A DNA stretch of 64,000 bases from Agapetus fuscipes (GCA_951799405.1 OX637363.1:3844001-3908000); one strand, 5' to 3'. Positions 22,301 through 32,152 are shown, counted from the stretch's first letter. Numbers and translations: made by a program. Notes: generated by a model from the sequence alone, not told the origin.

Positions 22301-24290
22301 TAATGTTGACAGCAAACCATTCCAAAGTAACAAAAATGAACAGGAATTGAAAAATCTAAAATACAATTGTGAGGTGAATGTGCTGCATGGTAATAAACAT
22401 GATTTGGAATTAAAAAATACAATACTAAACATTGAAAGTAGTGCATTCCAAGATAACAAAAATGAAATGGAATTCAAGAATACGAAATTGAATTTTGAGA
22501 GAAATGCGTTTCAAAATAATGGCAACCAAACACAGTGCAAAGAAGTCATTGAAAAGAATGATTGTAAAATTATAAATGTGGAAATTTGCGGAAACAAAGG
22601 AGCGAATGGGGAAACAATTGTATACAACAATTCTTTCACCAACTCGGAGAGCGCAAGTTCACCAATGCAAACTTCAAGCGATAACAACATAGTTTCTTCT
22701 GGAATATCCTGTGGCAATCAAGACGCAGATTCACCTAAAAGTATAAGTGAAGATGTCAAAATCTTTGAAAAGATCCAGAATACAACAGAAGAGAAGATTG
22801 TGGAAGATGTGGTGGTGAACGATGCTAAGAAAACTAAGAGGATGGGTGGAAATAAGACTGACAAAGATTTTACAGCCAAAAATGAATGTGATAAAAAGAT
22901 AATGAATGATAATCTGCTCGGTAGTGAAACTTACAATAAAGATAAAGAAGTTAATCAAAATATTGGTTTTGTTTATCCCAAATTGTCTTTAGTTGGATTG
23001 AACCCGTATCACGGGTTTTCCGGCGACTTGACAAAGAGCTCGTCAAATTCCCCGGATGACTCTGTCGAAACTACCCCAGTTCATGGGAAGAAGTCGTTGC
23101 TTAAAGCCGCAAAAAAAAAGAGAACTAAAATCGGTGATTGGAAAAGTAAAGGAGCATATCAAGCCATCAACAATTTAAATACTTCAGACATTGATTCTCC
23201 TGTCAAGGAAGTGAAACCTGATAAGAGATATCATAAGGATTTTTCTGGTAAAATTGGGGTGAAAACTATTCAATCAATTTTTGAGAAAACGTCAAAAATT
23301 GAGCCGATAGAAGTGAAAGAATTGATGACTAATTTGACAGATGAAATCAGTTCTGAAGTCGATAATAGCGCAACGCAAGAAGACGATTCAAATGTTGAAA
23401 ATAAACGGAGCAAAGTTTTGACAAAGAAAAACAGCATTGACGACAAACCACTTTTACGATTCACTCCGGAACACGCTCTCCCAAATTTAAAACCAAACAA
23501 CAGCATTGTGCTTTCCATAAAACCAGGCCAAAATGAAGATCCATTGCGGGAAATTGCCTGCGAACAATTGATAAACGAAGCCAAGATTAATATGAATAAA
23601 AAAATTGAAGCTGATGCTGTACAGGAGATGAAAGATGTGAAGAAAGAATTAAACGAGATGAGTAATTTGATTAATCCAAATAAAAATAGACAGAATGAAA
23701 AGAAACAAAGTGTGAATAGATTAAGTCTGAAAAGCCGTGGGTTTAGGATTGGTACAGCCAAGAGAATTCCGCCTCCACCAGACGTGATACACATTCCCTT
23801 GAAGGATCTATTAGCACAAAAGTACGACAAGTCTTCAAAAATTATCGATGCCAACGTTGAAAGTATGTCTTCATGCGAGGAAATCCTCAACGAGAAATCC
23901 AATCCGAATTACGCAGAAGCAGAGGACGTATTCGCTGGTAATTTAGCCGATCAAGAGCAAATAGAAACTGAAATTAATGATATTTATCCTGTCATCGAAA
24001 GCATCATTCGAGGAACTCACTCCATGTGTCACAGCCAAGCCGATATTGATAACACATTGAAGCTGGCTTTGGGAAAATTGGAAAAATCTATGCTGAACGA
24101 TAGCTATGAGCGAAGCAGCCAAACTTCTAATTTTTCTAGTCAGTTCAAATATCATTCCAAAACTGAAAATCCCGAATCAAATAAATCAAAGAGTAAACAA
24201 TCCAAACATCCCTCGCTTTCAAAGTACGCCATATCTAAAGATATGTTCATCGAAGGTGACGGCGATCCAGATTTTGGGACTCCAGTTTAA
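13312..24290 (+). CDS. GOPC: GOPC/PIST orthologue (Golgi-associated PDZ and coiled-coil protein), 3' eight exons, 5' partial
   Basis: Joined exons 13312-13387, 14225-14348, 15045-15189, 16404-16628, 17501-17626, 19780-19904, 20760-20876 and 21875-24290 give 3354 nt, an open frame of 1117 residues plus TAA. Every junction is GT-AG and phases match throughout. The product has the GOPC coiled coil ([18 protein letters not shown]), a Gly/Thr-rich linker, then one PDZ domain with carboxylate-binding loop GLGISIT and [17 protein letters not shown] family members are Golgi/trans-Golgi adaptors whose coiled coil binds SNARE and golgin partners and whose PDZ binds C-termini of membrane cargo. The N-terminal exon(s) were not found in the window. 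The tail after the PDZ is about 850 residues, against roughly 100 in human GOPC. Introns carry LINE, SINE, MITE and solo-LTR insertions. Identity is secure; the function of the long tail is unknown. Confidence 0.93.
13420..14104 (+). mobile_element. E foldback relic with a LINE insertion (GOPC intron)
   Basis: The E-element arm (acagttaaaatttattaatcg) is interrupted at 13531 and resumes at 13838. Later E material (gggtgtctcctgaagatg) lies at about 14035-14105. Confidence 0.65.
13531..13825 (+). pseudogene. 5'-truncated RTE-like LINE, with 12-bp target duplication
   Basis: It encodes [20 protein letters not shown], then [16 protein letters not shown], and ends in a gaagaagaag tail. AGACGAACCGTT flanks it at 13519-13530 and 13826-13837. 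Confidence 0.88.
14105..14215 (+). mobile_element. SINE-C tail
   Basis: Ends aaatagcgctcaccaaatag then att repeats, about 10 nt before the GOPC exon at 14225. Confidence 0.7.
14225..14348 (+). CDS. GOPC: GOPC exon: coiled coil, central part
   Basis: It enters in phase 1 (G|AT = Asp) and encodes a heptad-rich stretch ending LHSEVYGA plus a split Arg. The acceptor tttcag lies about 10 nt after a SINE-C tail (14105-14215). The donor is gtaaca. Confidence 0.92.
14349..15044. other. GOPC intron with D-repeat copy (14530-14975, minus)
   Basis: The D copy contains tctcagtcctgtcaaacg and ctgctccgggcatagtacg. The rest is unassigned. Confidence 0.7.
15045..15189 (+). CDS. GOPC: GOPC exon: conserved coiled-coil core
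   Basis: It encodes [20 protein letters not shown], the REMKG segment, and [14 protein letters not shown]. This is the best conserved non-PDZ block of GOPC and decides the identification. Donor gtgagc, phase 0 out. Confidence 0.96.
15285..16135. other. GOPC intron repeats: SINE-C head, H element half, LINE-A tail
   Basis: SINE-C head on minus at 15285-15365 (gggattcgaacccac). H half-element at 15600-15730 (ctgtcaatccaagatggcc). LINE-A tail on plus at 15905-16135. Confidence 0.65.
16404..16628 (+). CDS. GOPC: GOPC exon: Gly/Thr-rich linker and PDZ start
   Basis: It opens VRACR as in GOPC, then a low-complexity Gly/Thr/Val linker of about 45 residues, then [16 protein letters not shown]. The last part is beta-strand A and the carboxylate-binding loop GLGI of the PDZ. 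The GC-rich linker stands out from AT-rich surroundings. Phase 0 on both sides. Confidence 0.95.
16645..17183 (+). repeat. G repeat and hammerhead-like motif (GOPC intron)
   Basis: 16645-16960 matches 45580-45871 and, reversed, 42187-42505. At 17148-17183 ctgaaga, a GGGA/TCCC hairpin and gaaaccggtc form a hammerhead-like core. Confidence 0.6.
17501..17626 (+). CDS. GOPC: GOPC exon: PDZ middle
   Basis: It encodes [20 protein letters not shown] and [20 protein letters not shown], the central PDZ strands. The split after GISIT and before GG is exact. Donor gtaagg. A truncated LINE lies in the following intron. Confidence 0.97.
18105..19485 (+). pseudogene. 5'-truncated LINE-A with reverse transcriptase C-terminal half (RTE-like)
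   Basis: The open frame 18119-19114 (331 codons) contains [49 protein letters not shown] and [13 protein letters not shown], the palm and thumb blocks of a LINE RT with the YADD catalytic box. The endonuclease and first RT motifs are missing. A 120-nt UTR and a 250-nt tail ending gcaacttagattatag follow. This links the many dispersed tails in the window to one LINE. It lies in sense in a GOPC intron and has no internal stop. Confidence 0.9.
19486..20759. other. GOPC introns: SINE-C piece and a TIR element around the exon at 19780
   Basis: Outside the exon: SINE-C tail/body on minus at about 19985-20135, and an element with ttcggccgaaa-type inverted ends at about 20196-20685 (agtgatggg and cccatc termini, hAT-like). 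Confidence 0.5.
19780..19904 (+). CDS. GOPC: GOPC exon: PDZ end
   Basis: It encodes [20 protein letters not shown] and [17 protein letters not shown] is the alphaB helix start of the GOPC PDZ, and the acidic run corresponds to the DSDDEN segment just after it. Phase 2 out. Confidence 0.96.
20760..20876 (+). CDS. GOPC: GOPC exon: Ala/Pro/His-rich post-PDZ segment
   Basis: It continues the split Gln codon and reads QYPLFPTDD then an Ala/Thr/Pro/His-rich segment. YPLFPTDD takes the place of the YRLYLDE motif of vertebrate GOPC. The codons are GC-rich. Donor gtaaga, phase 2 out. Confidence 0.9.
20877..21874. other. GOPC intron: LTR fragment, LINE-A tail, D-repeat
   Basis: LTR start tgttacgaacttgg at about 20965. 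LINE-A tail on minus at 21360-21560. D-repeat on minus at 21560-21795, ending about 80 nt before the last exon. Confidence 0.6.
21875..24290 (+). CDS. GOPC: GOPC terminal exon: giant low-complexity tail
   Basis: This 2416-nt exon is open for 805 codons to TAA at 24288-24290. It enters in phase 2 (GG|A = Gly) and starts [16 protein letters not shown]. It is rich in Asn, Lys, Glu and Ser and contains 21-residue tandem repeats (22188-22502), a basic patch KKKRTK near 23110, and no recognised domain or membrane segment, so it looks mostly disordered. The conserved-looking start and uninterrupted frame argue that it is genuine coding sequence. Confidence 0.88.
22188..22520 (+). repeat. 63-bp coding tandem repeat in the GOPC tail
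   Basis: Five units of exactly 63 bp (21 residues) start at 22188, 22251, 22314, 22377 and 22440, followed by a partial sixth. The consensus is [20 protein letters not shown]. Units 1 and 5 are nearly identical; unit 4 is the most diverged. The frame is never broken. Confidence 0.9.
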
Positions 24291-25900
24291 AAAAAGCTTT
24301 TTTTGTTTTTTTATGTATTTCTAGTGAGCTAGATTTTAAATATATTTATATACGTAGCATGGATCCGAACCAGTTCAAGATGAGGATCAAAAATATTTAT
24401 ATTTAGTGAGGCTCCGAACCTTAAATAAAGATAATATTATATTTATATTAAGCGTGGCTCTGAACCTTAAATAAATATAATATAATATTTATAGTAAGCG
24501 TGGCTCTGAACCATAAATAAAGATAATAATATAATATTTATATTTAGCGTGGCTCCGAACCTCAAATAAGCAATGATGGGTGACACAGTTTTGATAATGA
24601 ACATAGCGACAGTTTAGCTCTCACTTATTGATTTTAACAAGGAAGGGAATAGATCCATTGTAAGTAAATATTGCAGCTAGGGGTGCTATCAAAATTGCTA
24701 CCCATTTAAATAGTGAATATCTGAACACATTGATTTATCCCAGATTATTTTATGTCAAAGTTCAAACATAATATTATTTATAATTACTTAGCGAGATTAA
24801 GAACCCAAAATTGGGATTGAGCATAATATTTGTAATTAGCAAAAACTCAAACCCATTCCAGATGGGCATCAAAATATATAGAATTTAATTATTTATATGA
24901 TATGATATTAAAGTTAATATTTATTTTTATGCGTAAATACTAAAAGATTGTCCAATATTTCTTTATTATAATTAGATATATGATTAAGCTGCAAATACCT
25001 TATTTTTTCAATGTTAGCTAAGTTACGAACCAATTTGTGTTTTTGTATACTTACTCCAATGTTTTATTTATATTTTCAGTATTATTTTTAACGTGGATGT
25101 AAAGTTTATTTCATTGTAAACCCAGTAACTTAATTATAATCTGAAATAGTTTAAAGTAGCAAGGACACAAACAAACATGATTATTTTTAATATTAGCTTT
25201 GATCCAAACCTTCAATGTTCTAAATTATGCTTTATTGTATCTTAAAATACATACGTTGTTCGAAATTATTAAAATAGATGTTCATAGTACGGATTTATAT
25301 TAATCCCGTTTACCCAATTTATATTTATCGTAATTTGTACATAAACTTAGCTTAGCAGAGACCTTTTTTTTAAATATTTTTAATTAAGCTTGGATCTGAA
25401 CCAATTTAATTTAAAAGTTTTGAAGACCCAAAACATATATATTCATGTGTTAATTATTAAAATTAATCTGCAAAGCAAGCTTTTTGCAACTAATAAATCA
25501 CAAAAAATCTTATCTACTTTCTACATTTACGGTGACTACATTCACACAAAAAATCACATTTCAAAGAAAATATAATATACACTAAAATAATAGGTTACCA
25601 GAGTTTCAAACCGTATAAAATTAAAGTGTCATCTCTATCTTTGGGTCTTCATTGTATATTGCTTCCAAACCACGTTCTACGAGTATTAAATTAAGGACCT
25701 TTAAATTATATTTCAATTATTATCAATATTACACTGGACACAGATTAAACAATGAGAATTGTCAAATAAATAAATAAATATTTGGTGATCACTGTATTTG
25801 TGTAAAACACATCTTAAAGGCTCTAGATTTTTCTTTGCAATTTTTTTTCTGAAGCAAGACCTTATTTATTTGCTGGAGAGATGTTTTCCAAGATCTGTTG
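24291..25900 (+). other. GOPC 3' UTR and downstream AT-rich DNA with decaying repeat units
   Basis: No coding frame is seen. It is strongly A/T-rich. Near 24355-24575 a tandem repeat of 46-49 bp carries gctcygaacc followed by an AATAAA-type signal. Looser relatives of the gaacc unit recur at about 24800, 25025, 25205, 25390 and 25600, suggesting an old array decaying away from the gene end. Confidence 0.6.
24411..24565 (+). terminator. Tandem poly(A)-signal repeat
   Basis: The gctcygaacc motif recurs at 24411, 24457, 24503 and 24552. AATAAA follows at 24424, 24470 and 24516, and AATAAG after the fourth. They lie 134-226 nt after the GOPC stop codon, so any could direct 3' end formation. Confidence 0.6.
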
Positions 25901-26330
25901 TTCCTTGACTCATAGGTTGGTATGCGGCTGACCACCCATGCTGTAAAAAATGGTTCACTTTGCCAATGTCACCCCTGTTTCAGGGAAGGACGGCAAGAGT
26001 TGCAGGGTATTTGGCAATCTGAGATTTGGTTTTTATGTTACGTAGGTTCACATGCGGCATGTGCAAGCGTGAACTTGTACGTGTCTGCTTGTGAGAATGC
26101 ATAAAATGTGAATCTCCAATGTAACATATGTTTGCAACTTAGATTAGATGTTGTCGTGGTCTATGGGAGTTGGAGCTTCCGGACGTTTCGCCCATGTCTA
26201 CGATGGGCTTCTTCAGCGTGAAGTGTGAGGATAAAGATTGATGCATAGACCACGGCAATAGATTCCAGAGATCAAATAACATCTCTCCAGCATCATCAAC
26301 CGGCCGTGTAAGCCTAAAATTCTTATTTAT
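25900..26330. mobile_element. LINE-A tail (plus) followed by F-element end
   Basis: LINE-A tail at 25900-26150. F sequence at 26150-26330 with cgtttcgcccat..gggcttcttcag (minus hammerhead-like) and end ccggccgtgtaagcctaaaa. Confidence 0.7.
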
Positions 26331-26519
26331 TTGATTTTGAATTCTTACTTTTAGGCTAAAATTCATTACAAACATGTAGCATTCCACATCTTATGCAACG
26401 TTAGATAACAGTCCACAACGTTGTTAATGAATTCCATTGCAAAAGTGTTCCGTCCATGCATTTGCAATTTTTGTCAACAACATGTGTCCTTAAAGATTTT
26501 AAATTATAATTACGGTCGT

Positions 26520-27165
26520 TAGACATTTTAAGGAATGAAAGAAACGGATTTTACTGACCTTGCAAAAGAGAAGAACGATTTTCTCTATGTTTTGTCGGAT
26601 TCATATCCGACGTCCTCAGGAGACGTGTCTCTTCTACAAAGAAGAACCACAAACTGTTGAATTATTGTTGTTTGATCGTGGCCGAAGGTTGTAGGTAATT
26701 TTATTAACCTTCGGTGATGCATTCATAGATGTCGCAATAGCCCCAGTTGTACAGAAGGACGATACTATGTTTTCTTGTGAAATCGTCCGATTAATGAAAG
26801 GGTGGATCATAGAAGTTAGTACTGGCCTCCATATACTAAAAAGTTTGTAGCTGTCATCTCTGTTGAAGTTGGGGTGCCTGTGTATTTAGATTGCTTCCTT
26901 CACAAGTCGGGGGAGGAGAAATCTTTCTTTAGATAGAATCTTTGTTTTATCAAATCTGATCAGATGATTCACCCCTATCTGTGAATGTTCACAGACAGCA
27001 GACTTGTTCGGGTTATTTGTCTTAACTGCACCAATATGTTCCTTCAATCGGGGGTTGATGCTGCGCTTGGTTTGTTCAATATAAAAGGCTCCGCATTCGC
27101 ATGGAGAATCCTTCTCTTTTGCACGGTCCGTAAAATCCATTTTTTTCATTCTATAAAACATGTGT
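26520..27165 (-). pseudogene. Penelope-like element 3' end: GIY-YIG-type endonuclease and terminal repeat
   Basis: The minus frame 27161-26886 encodes SPCECGAFYIEQTKRSINPR, then LKEHIGAV and AVCEHS. The arrangement (CGxxYI-x-QTxRxxxxRxxEH) is that of the GIY-YIG endonuclease of Penelope-like retroelements. The RT is missing. Downstream at 26589-26619 (minus) lies ctgagga-hairpin-aaaac, a degenerate hammerhead-like motif as expected in such a terminal repeat. Confidence 0.72.
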
Positions 27166-27509
27166 CCTGATATCTTCTTTGCTCTTTCTTGTTATTTGTT
27201 TCATGACACAGAAAAACAATAAAACAGGGTCTAACAAAAACATGTAAGTATCAATGTTGTGTAGTGTTTGTTAGCGTTGCCGAACATGTCAAATGTCAAA
27301 TGTAGCACAATTATTGCTCAAAAAATAGCATGAAGTTCTTGAATACATATTGATAAGAAAATCTGAGAAGTAATGATACCTTAGTATGTTTATATCCTTT
27401 TTAGAATTCAGTGGAGTGCATTCCATAAAAGCCAGAGGGCTGTATTTCATTTTGTTGTGCATTTTACTTCAAACTAGACCAATTAAGAAGTCCTCCGACA
27501 TATGCACAC

Positions 27510-27710
27510 CACAAAGAAACTTCTGTCAACCATATGCAATGAGAGCTGATGTACTTCGGTCATGTTATGAGAAATGAGCAATACCTTTTTCTCCATCTTA
27601 TCATACAGGGTAAGATTGAGGACAAAAAAACTCAGGTGCGCCGAAGGACATTGTGGCTACAAAACCTGCGACAATGTTTGCTTCTGCTTCTTGATTGAAT
27701 CTTCATTATC
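27510..27710 (+). pseudogene. LINE RT C-terminal fragment
   Basis: Encodes degraded YFGHVMRNEQ..LHLIIQGKIED and RRRTLWLQNLRQC, close to the RT at 56585-57184. Confidence 0.75.
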
Positions 27711-27761
27711 AAAATCCATCTATGGCTCTTGAAAGCCTGTTTACTGGTTTGTGGTGAAGTC

Positions 27762-28215
27762 TAATCTTATCTAATCTAAGTTGCAAAGATATGTTACATT
27801 GGAGATTCACATTACATGCATTCTCACAACCAGACACGTACAAGTTGGCGCTTGCACATGCCTCATGTGAACCTACAACATAAAAACCAAATCTCAAATG
27901 GATATACACCCTGCAACTCTTGCCGTCCTTCCCTGAGACAGGGGTGACATTGGCAAAGTGAACCATTTTTACAGCATGGGTGGTCAGCCGCATACCAACC
28001 TATAAGTCAAGGAACATACACGACAAATTACATTTTATACATCACTAAATAAAAATATCTATGGACAACAAACAGAAAACAAATTCCAATTTAATAAACC
28101 CTAGCCGCCAACATTACAGATCAAACGCCATTTATTTCTGTCCTTACATACTTCTTTCATTTCCTCCAGAGTCATAACCTTCTTCATACAGGCTCATTCT
28201 TCATACAGCTTCACA
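27762..28215 (-). mobile_element. LINE-A 3' end with RT C-terminus
   Basis: The tail starts at 27762 (atctaatctaagttgc). The UTR and RT end (gttatgactctggagg) reach about 28215. Confidence 0.75.
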
Positions 28216-29003
28216 CAAGTCATCAAAAATTTTCAATCCAGCGAAAAACATATTTTGAAAATGCACTAACCTTCCGATCAGTAATCCGTAGCATTAACGA
28301 CTACAAGGACTAGTCATAAAAGGCAACGTACATCTTTAATTTTGGAAGTAGAAGTATTGGTCGTGTAGGTATACGTTGATTGGTCATTTTTTTTAAGGTA
28401 AAGATCTGACTGGACTCTGAGGAGTGCACTCAACTGAAGTAAATTGTATACCTAAGCTAGTTAGTGTGTAAATGTAAAGTTTAAAATAATGAATATATAG
28501 CTATACTAGTTTTTATATATGAAAAACAATTTTCTCACATATATAAAAATATATAATTTTAATAAACTTGAATATATATTGCTACTAATCAGTTTATTGT
28601 AGCATTGATATACTTATGTATGTTCCGACCAACAAGAGATTTTCTATTAATTTTTGAAAACTTATTTTTTCTTATGTTGAAGTAAAAACATAACTGATAG
28701 TTGACCCCTCAAATGTAAACTTGTATTTCTGTTGATGATATTGTAGATATAGATGAAAAGCATCATTTTGTAAAGGCACTGCCTTGTCGCTTATCACAAG
28801 TCACGTCAAATCCAGAAAGTATGAAGTTCTTGGCCAACCTCTTGTTTGTCTGACCACGGCTATTTCTTCAAAGATTTTTCTATGTTTTAGTGCGTTTCCT
28901 GTGAGAGTAGATTGAAGTTTGTTGTTGCAATAAAAATTGAGATGTCACATGGCCAGGCTGCCAGGAATAAGGACAACAATTTTTGTTGTTGTTGGTTACT
29001 TAC
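28216..29003. other. Intergenic, nothing recognised
   Basis: AT-rich with no supported frame or clear repeat. Confidence 0.4.
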
Positions 29004-29260
29004 GGTGCTATTCTTAGACATTTTAGTCGTCGGTTGAGCCCAGGCTTTGACAAACTAATGATGCATTTGTATGAAGACCTGTCAATCCAAGATGGCCGCA
29101 AGCAATCAGCTGATTTGTTTTCATACAAATATTACAAAATTTGGTAGGTAAGAATGCCCGTGGTGATGAAAGGTTCAGACCGGGCACCATTTGTTTGTCA
29201 AAGCGTGGGCTCAACCAACGACTAAAATGTCTAAGAATAGCCCCGTTAGGACCTACTTTG
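29004..29260. mobile_element. MITE with ~50-bp inverted ends enclosing an H half-element
   Basis: Ends ctattcttagacattttag and its complement near 29225-29250. The core has ctgtcaatccaagatggcc as at 15625 and 52565. Confidence 0.7.
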
Positions 29261-29479
29261 ATAGATTTATCTCTTTGCCCACCAAATAAAAATCAAGTGA
29301 AGAACATCACGCCTTTAGGATGATTATCATGAAAAGGCACTTAATGAATGCGAATTTCATTTATTCATTTATCTGTTCTAAGTCCTCATATTTGGATTAA
29401 GAATAAATAGACTTAAATATATTAAAGGATTTGTGTATTGGCATTGTGAAGATTCCTTTTAAACAAATAATGTAAAAAT

Positions 29480-29577
29480 AAAATACAAAGCTTTTCTTTA
29501 TGAGTTGATTTATTTCCTCAAGCACTTTCGATGTTGGAAAGCGCTCAAGGAAATAAATCAAGTCGTAAAGAAAACCT
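29480..29577. repeat. Long hairpin, ~42-bp arms
   Basis: gatttatttcctcaagc pairs with gctcaaggaaataaatc around gatgtt. Arms extend outward to aaagcttttcttta. Confidence 0.75.
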
Positions 29578-29602
29578 TTGTGTTTTATATTTCCATTATT
29601 AA

Positions 29603-30206
29603 CCTTCCCTTCCCTGTGAAGTGTAAGTAGTACACTTACTTGTTATAATCTTTAATATCTCTATAAATATAATTTACGTGGGGTTCAGATTCTAGGTAAT
29701 CAACACTAATTAGGCGCAGCAGAGCTGTTTTGTAAAAGTCGGAAATAAATTCACCAATACAATAAAAAAAGAATGGCACCAATACAGGCGAACGGCGCTG
29801 TGGGTAGGTCACGCATGCATGAAAAGTGTGCGGCGAGTGCGACGCTATTCACATCTCACTCTCACATATTTCGCTACGATCGGAGCACACGAAATAGCGC
29901 ATCTCCGTCGCTACCGCCGCAGTCCTATTTTATCCTTCAAAGCGGTACTTACAGTCACTCTCAGTCACTCTTGGGCGCTCGCCTGGAGTGGACTCTTTGT
30001 CCGTTATATAGACGTTGGCCAATCTTTTTTCATGTTTTTAGCATTCAAATATTAGTTATTGTCATTTTTTACTTCAATTATACTTTAATAAAGCGATTAG
30101 CTATTAATATACATCATTTACCGATCATAAATCCGACTTTTATGAGCATGTAGTCACTACACAACACCATTGCGCGTGTATTTTTTTTAGCACAGAAAGG
30201 GGAAGG
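29603..30206. mobile_element. 604-bp piggyBac-like MITE
   Basis: TTAA flanks it at 29599-29602 and 30207-30210. Ends CCTTCCC..CTGTG and CACAGAAAGGGGAAGG. A GC-rich core lies at 29770-30010. A 126-codon frame inside resembles no known transposase. Confidence 0.6.
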
Positions 30207-30339
30207 TTAATGACCCAATTCCAATGTAATAAGAAAATGCAGATGGGATAGTTTACATAAGAGGGGACAGTGTGATTAAATATTTTTATATTCTAATCAA
30301 GCTATAAAAGATGTATACATTAATCCACAAAACATAAAA

Positions 30340-30605
30340 AAAAAATATGATGATGAGGATGCAGCATCCATTCTTCCGGACTTGTAGACCATGGTCCAGT
30401 ATTTCTTCTCAGAAGGCAGCTTTTTTCTTCTTAGAAGGCTGCTACGTTTCGTCAGTGAACTTGTGACTGACTTCTTCAAGGCTCGCACTTGAACTGATCG
30501 CTGTGTTGAGAGAAGAAATACTGGACCATGGTCTACAAGCCCAGAAGAATGGATGCTGCATCCTCATCATCATCATCTGAAACCGGCCATGAGAGCCTAA
30601 AAACA
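30340..30605. mobile_element. Foldback element related to F
   Basis: Arms (ggatgcagcatccattctt and its complement, plus aagaaatactggaccatgg) surround a hairpin with cgtttcgtcagt..actgacttcttcaag. The right end ccggccatgagagcctaaaa is shared with F. Confidence 0.7.
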
Positions 30606-30914
30606 CTTATAAAAAATATTAATTGGAGTGCTAACAAAACTTTTCCTTAGCATGACTATTTCATTGTAGTTTTACAAGTAAAGCATTATAAATGGGCACA
30701 ATTTTAAATTTATTATTAAAAGTACTATTTTTACTTTTATTAAACTTTTGTGATAATAATTTTAAACACTTTATCTTAAGTTTTATCTGCAATATTACAG
30801 TACTTTAATTTATTTTAAATATGTTTTATTATTGTTTATTAAATTTACAAAATGCTTCCAATAGATGGCACTTTTTCATATTTAATATATCCAGCGCTAT
30901 GACCACTAACCATT

Positions 30915-31160
30915 GTCCAATCTACAATCTAAGTTGTAAAGATACATCAACAATTTAAAATCACATCCTCAAGCTAATATGTATGTTTTCGCCTACACAT
31001 GCTGCGTGTGTACTTAAAAAAACTTATTCTTAAATGAACATAAACCTTGCAACTCTAGTCGCCGTTCCACGATAAAGGGGTGGCTTTGGCATACAAATCA
31101 CTTTTTACAATATTGGTGATCAGCCTTAGTGATACCAACTTATAAGTCAAGGAATGTCAT
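30915..31160 (-). mobile_element. LINE-A tail, old copy
   Basis: Degenerate match from atctaagttgtaaag to ataccaacttataagtcaag. Confidence 0.6.
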
Positions 31161-31637
31161 TGAGTACTAATAATTGATCATTTTAAATTTAATTTTTGTG
31201 AAAGACAGCCTTTTTCTGGCCAAGACAAAAAATTGTGTTTAATTCCTCTTCACAAATCGATTTGAAAATATTATATTACAGGATTTTTGTGATTAACGCA
31301 ACATTTTTTTTTCTTCTGTAAAATTGAGTTGAATGTTTGCATCGCCATATATTATTAATAAATTAAGGCAATTCTTACTCTGTGAAAAAGTTATATTGTA
31401 TCTCACTAATATTAGATAGAAAATAAATCCTTGTTCAATGAATTGAATGAATTTCTTATTTTTAATATTTTTGTTTATGCTTTTGTTGTGTTTTTATCTT
31501 CTTCTTATTGTCAATCCTTCGTAACCTTACCTAACCTAACCTTACCTTAAAACCTAACCTTAAAAAGTAATAGTTTATAACGTCGCACAGCAGAGTTAAT
31601 GCCCACCAAATGGTTGTATCTTATTTTTCTTCATGTG

Positions 31638-32152
31638 TCTGGTCGATAGCTCTGTTGGTAGAATACTTGCATTCCATGCCGAGAGCATAGATTCGATCCC
31701 CACCGAGGGTGTCAGAAATGATTTCACGTTTCGGTGTCTATTTCAAACCCAAAATAAATACCGGCAAGGTGTACTCAACCTTCACAAGAAATGAGAAACC
31801 TCCACTTCAACTGAAAGTGGTTGGTGTGAGTCCGGCCCTCTTAATCTTAAAAATTAAAAGGTCCAGAATCGCCATATGCGATCCCTTTGGGGATAACGCA
31901 GGCAAGAAGTTACACTATATGTCAGAGGCGTGCATTCCATACAGGCACATATTGGCTAAGTTTGATAAAATGTGCTTTAAACCTTGGAGGTAAGATGTAA
32001 AATTGAAATTTTTGGTTCGATTTGAGTCATTGTTAGCAAGGAAAATAAAATCAGATGTGTAATTTTCAAGAAAAAGGGCAAAATATATATTATGAAATGT
32101 ATTTTCCTCCACGTTATGCACGCGCCTGCTATATGTGTAGCTTAGTTGCATT
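31638..32152 (+). mobile_element. SINE-B copy split by a 206-bp hAT-like MITE
   Basis: tRNA-like head at 31645-31710 (gatagctctgttggtagaa, attcgatccccacc), body to 31922, MITE 31923-32128, and the SINE end tgtagcttagttgcat. Confidence 0.88.
31923..32128. mobile_element. 206-bp hAT-like MITE inside SINE-B
   Basis: Ends CAGAGGCGTGCAT and ATGCACGCGCCTG. Exact 8-bp duplication CTATATGT at 31915-31922 and 32129-32136. Confidence 0.9.

Noticed and set aside
22178..22477. Antisense frames opposite the GOPC tail (also 23270-23902)
   Set aside because: Phe/Leu/Ser-rich shadows of an Asn/Lys/Glu-rich coding exon. No independent signals.
29773..30153. A 126-codon frame
   Set aside because: Lies within the 604-bp TTAA-flanked element. 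No domain, and overlapping frames of similar length exist.
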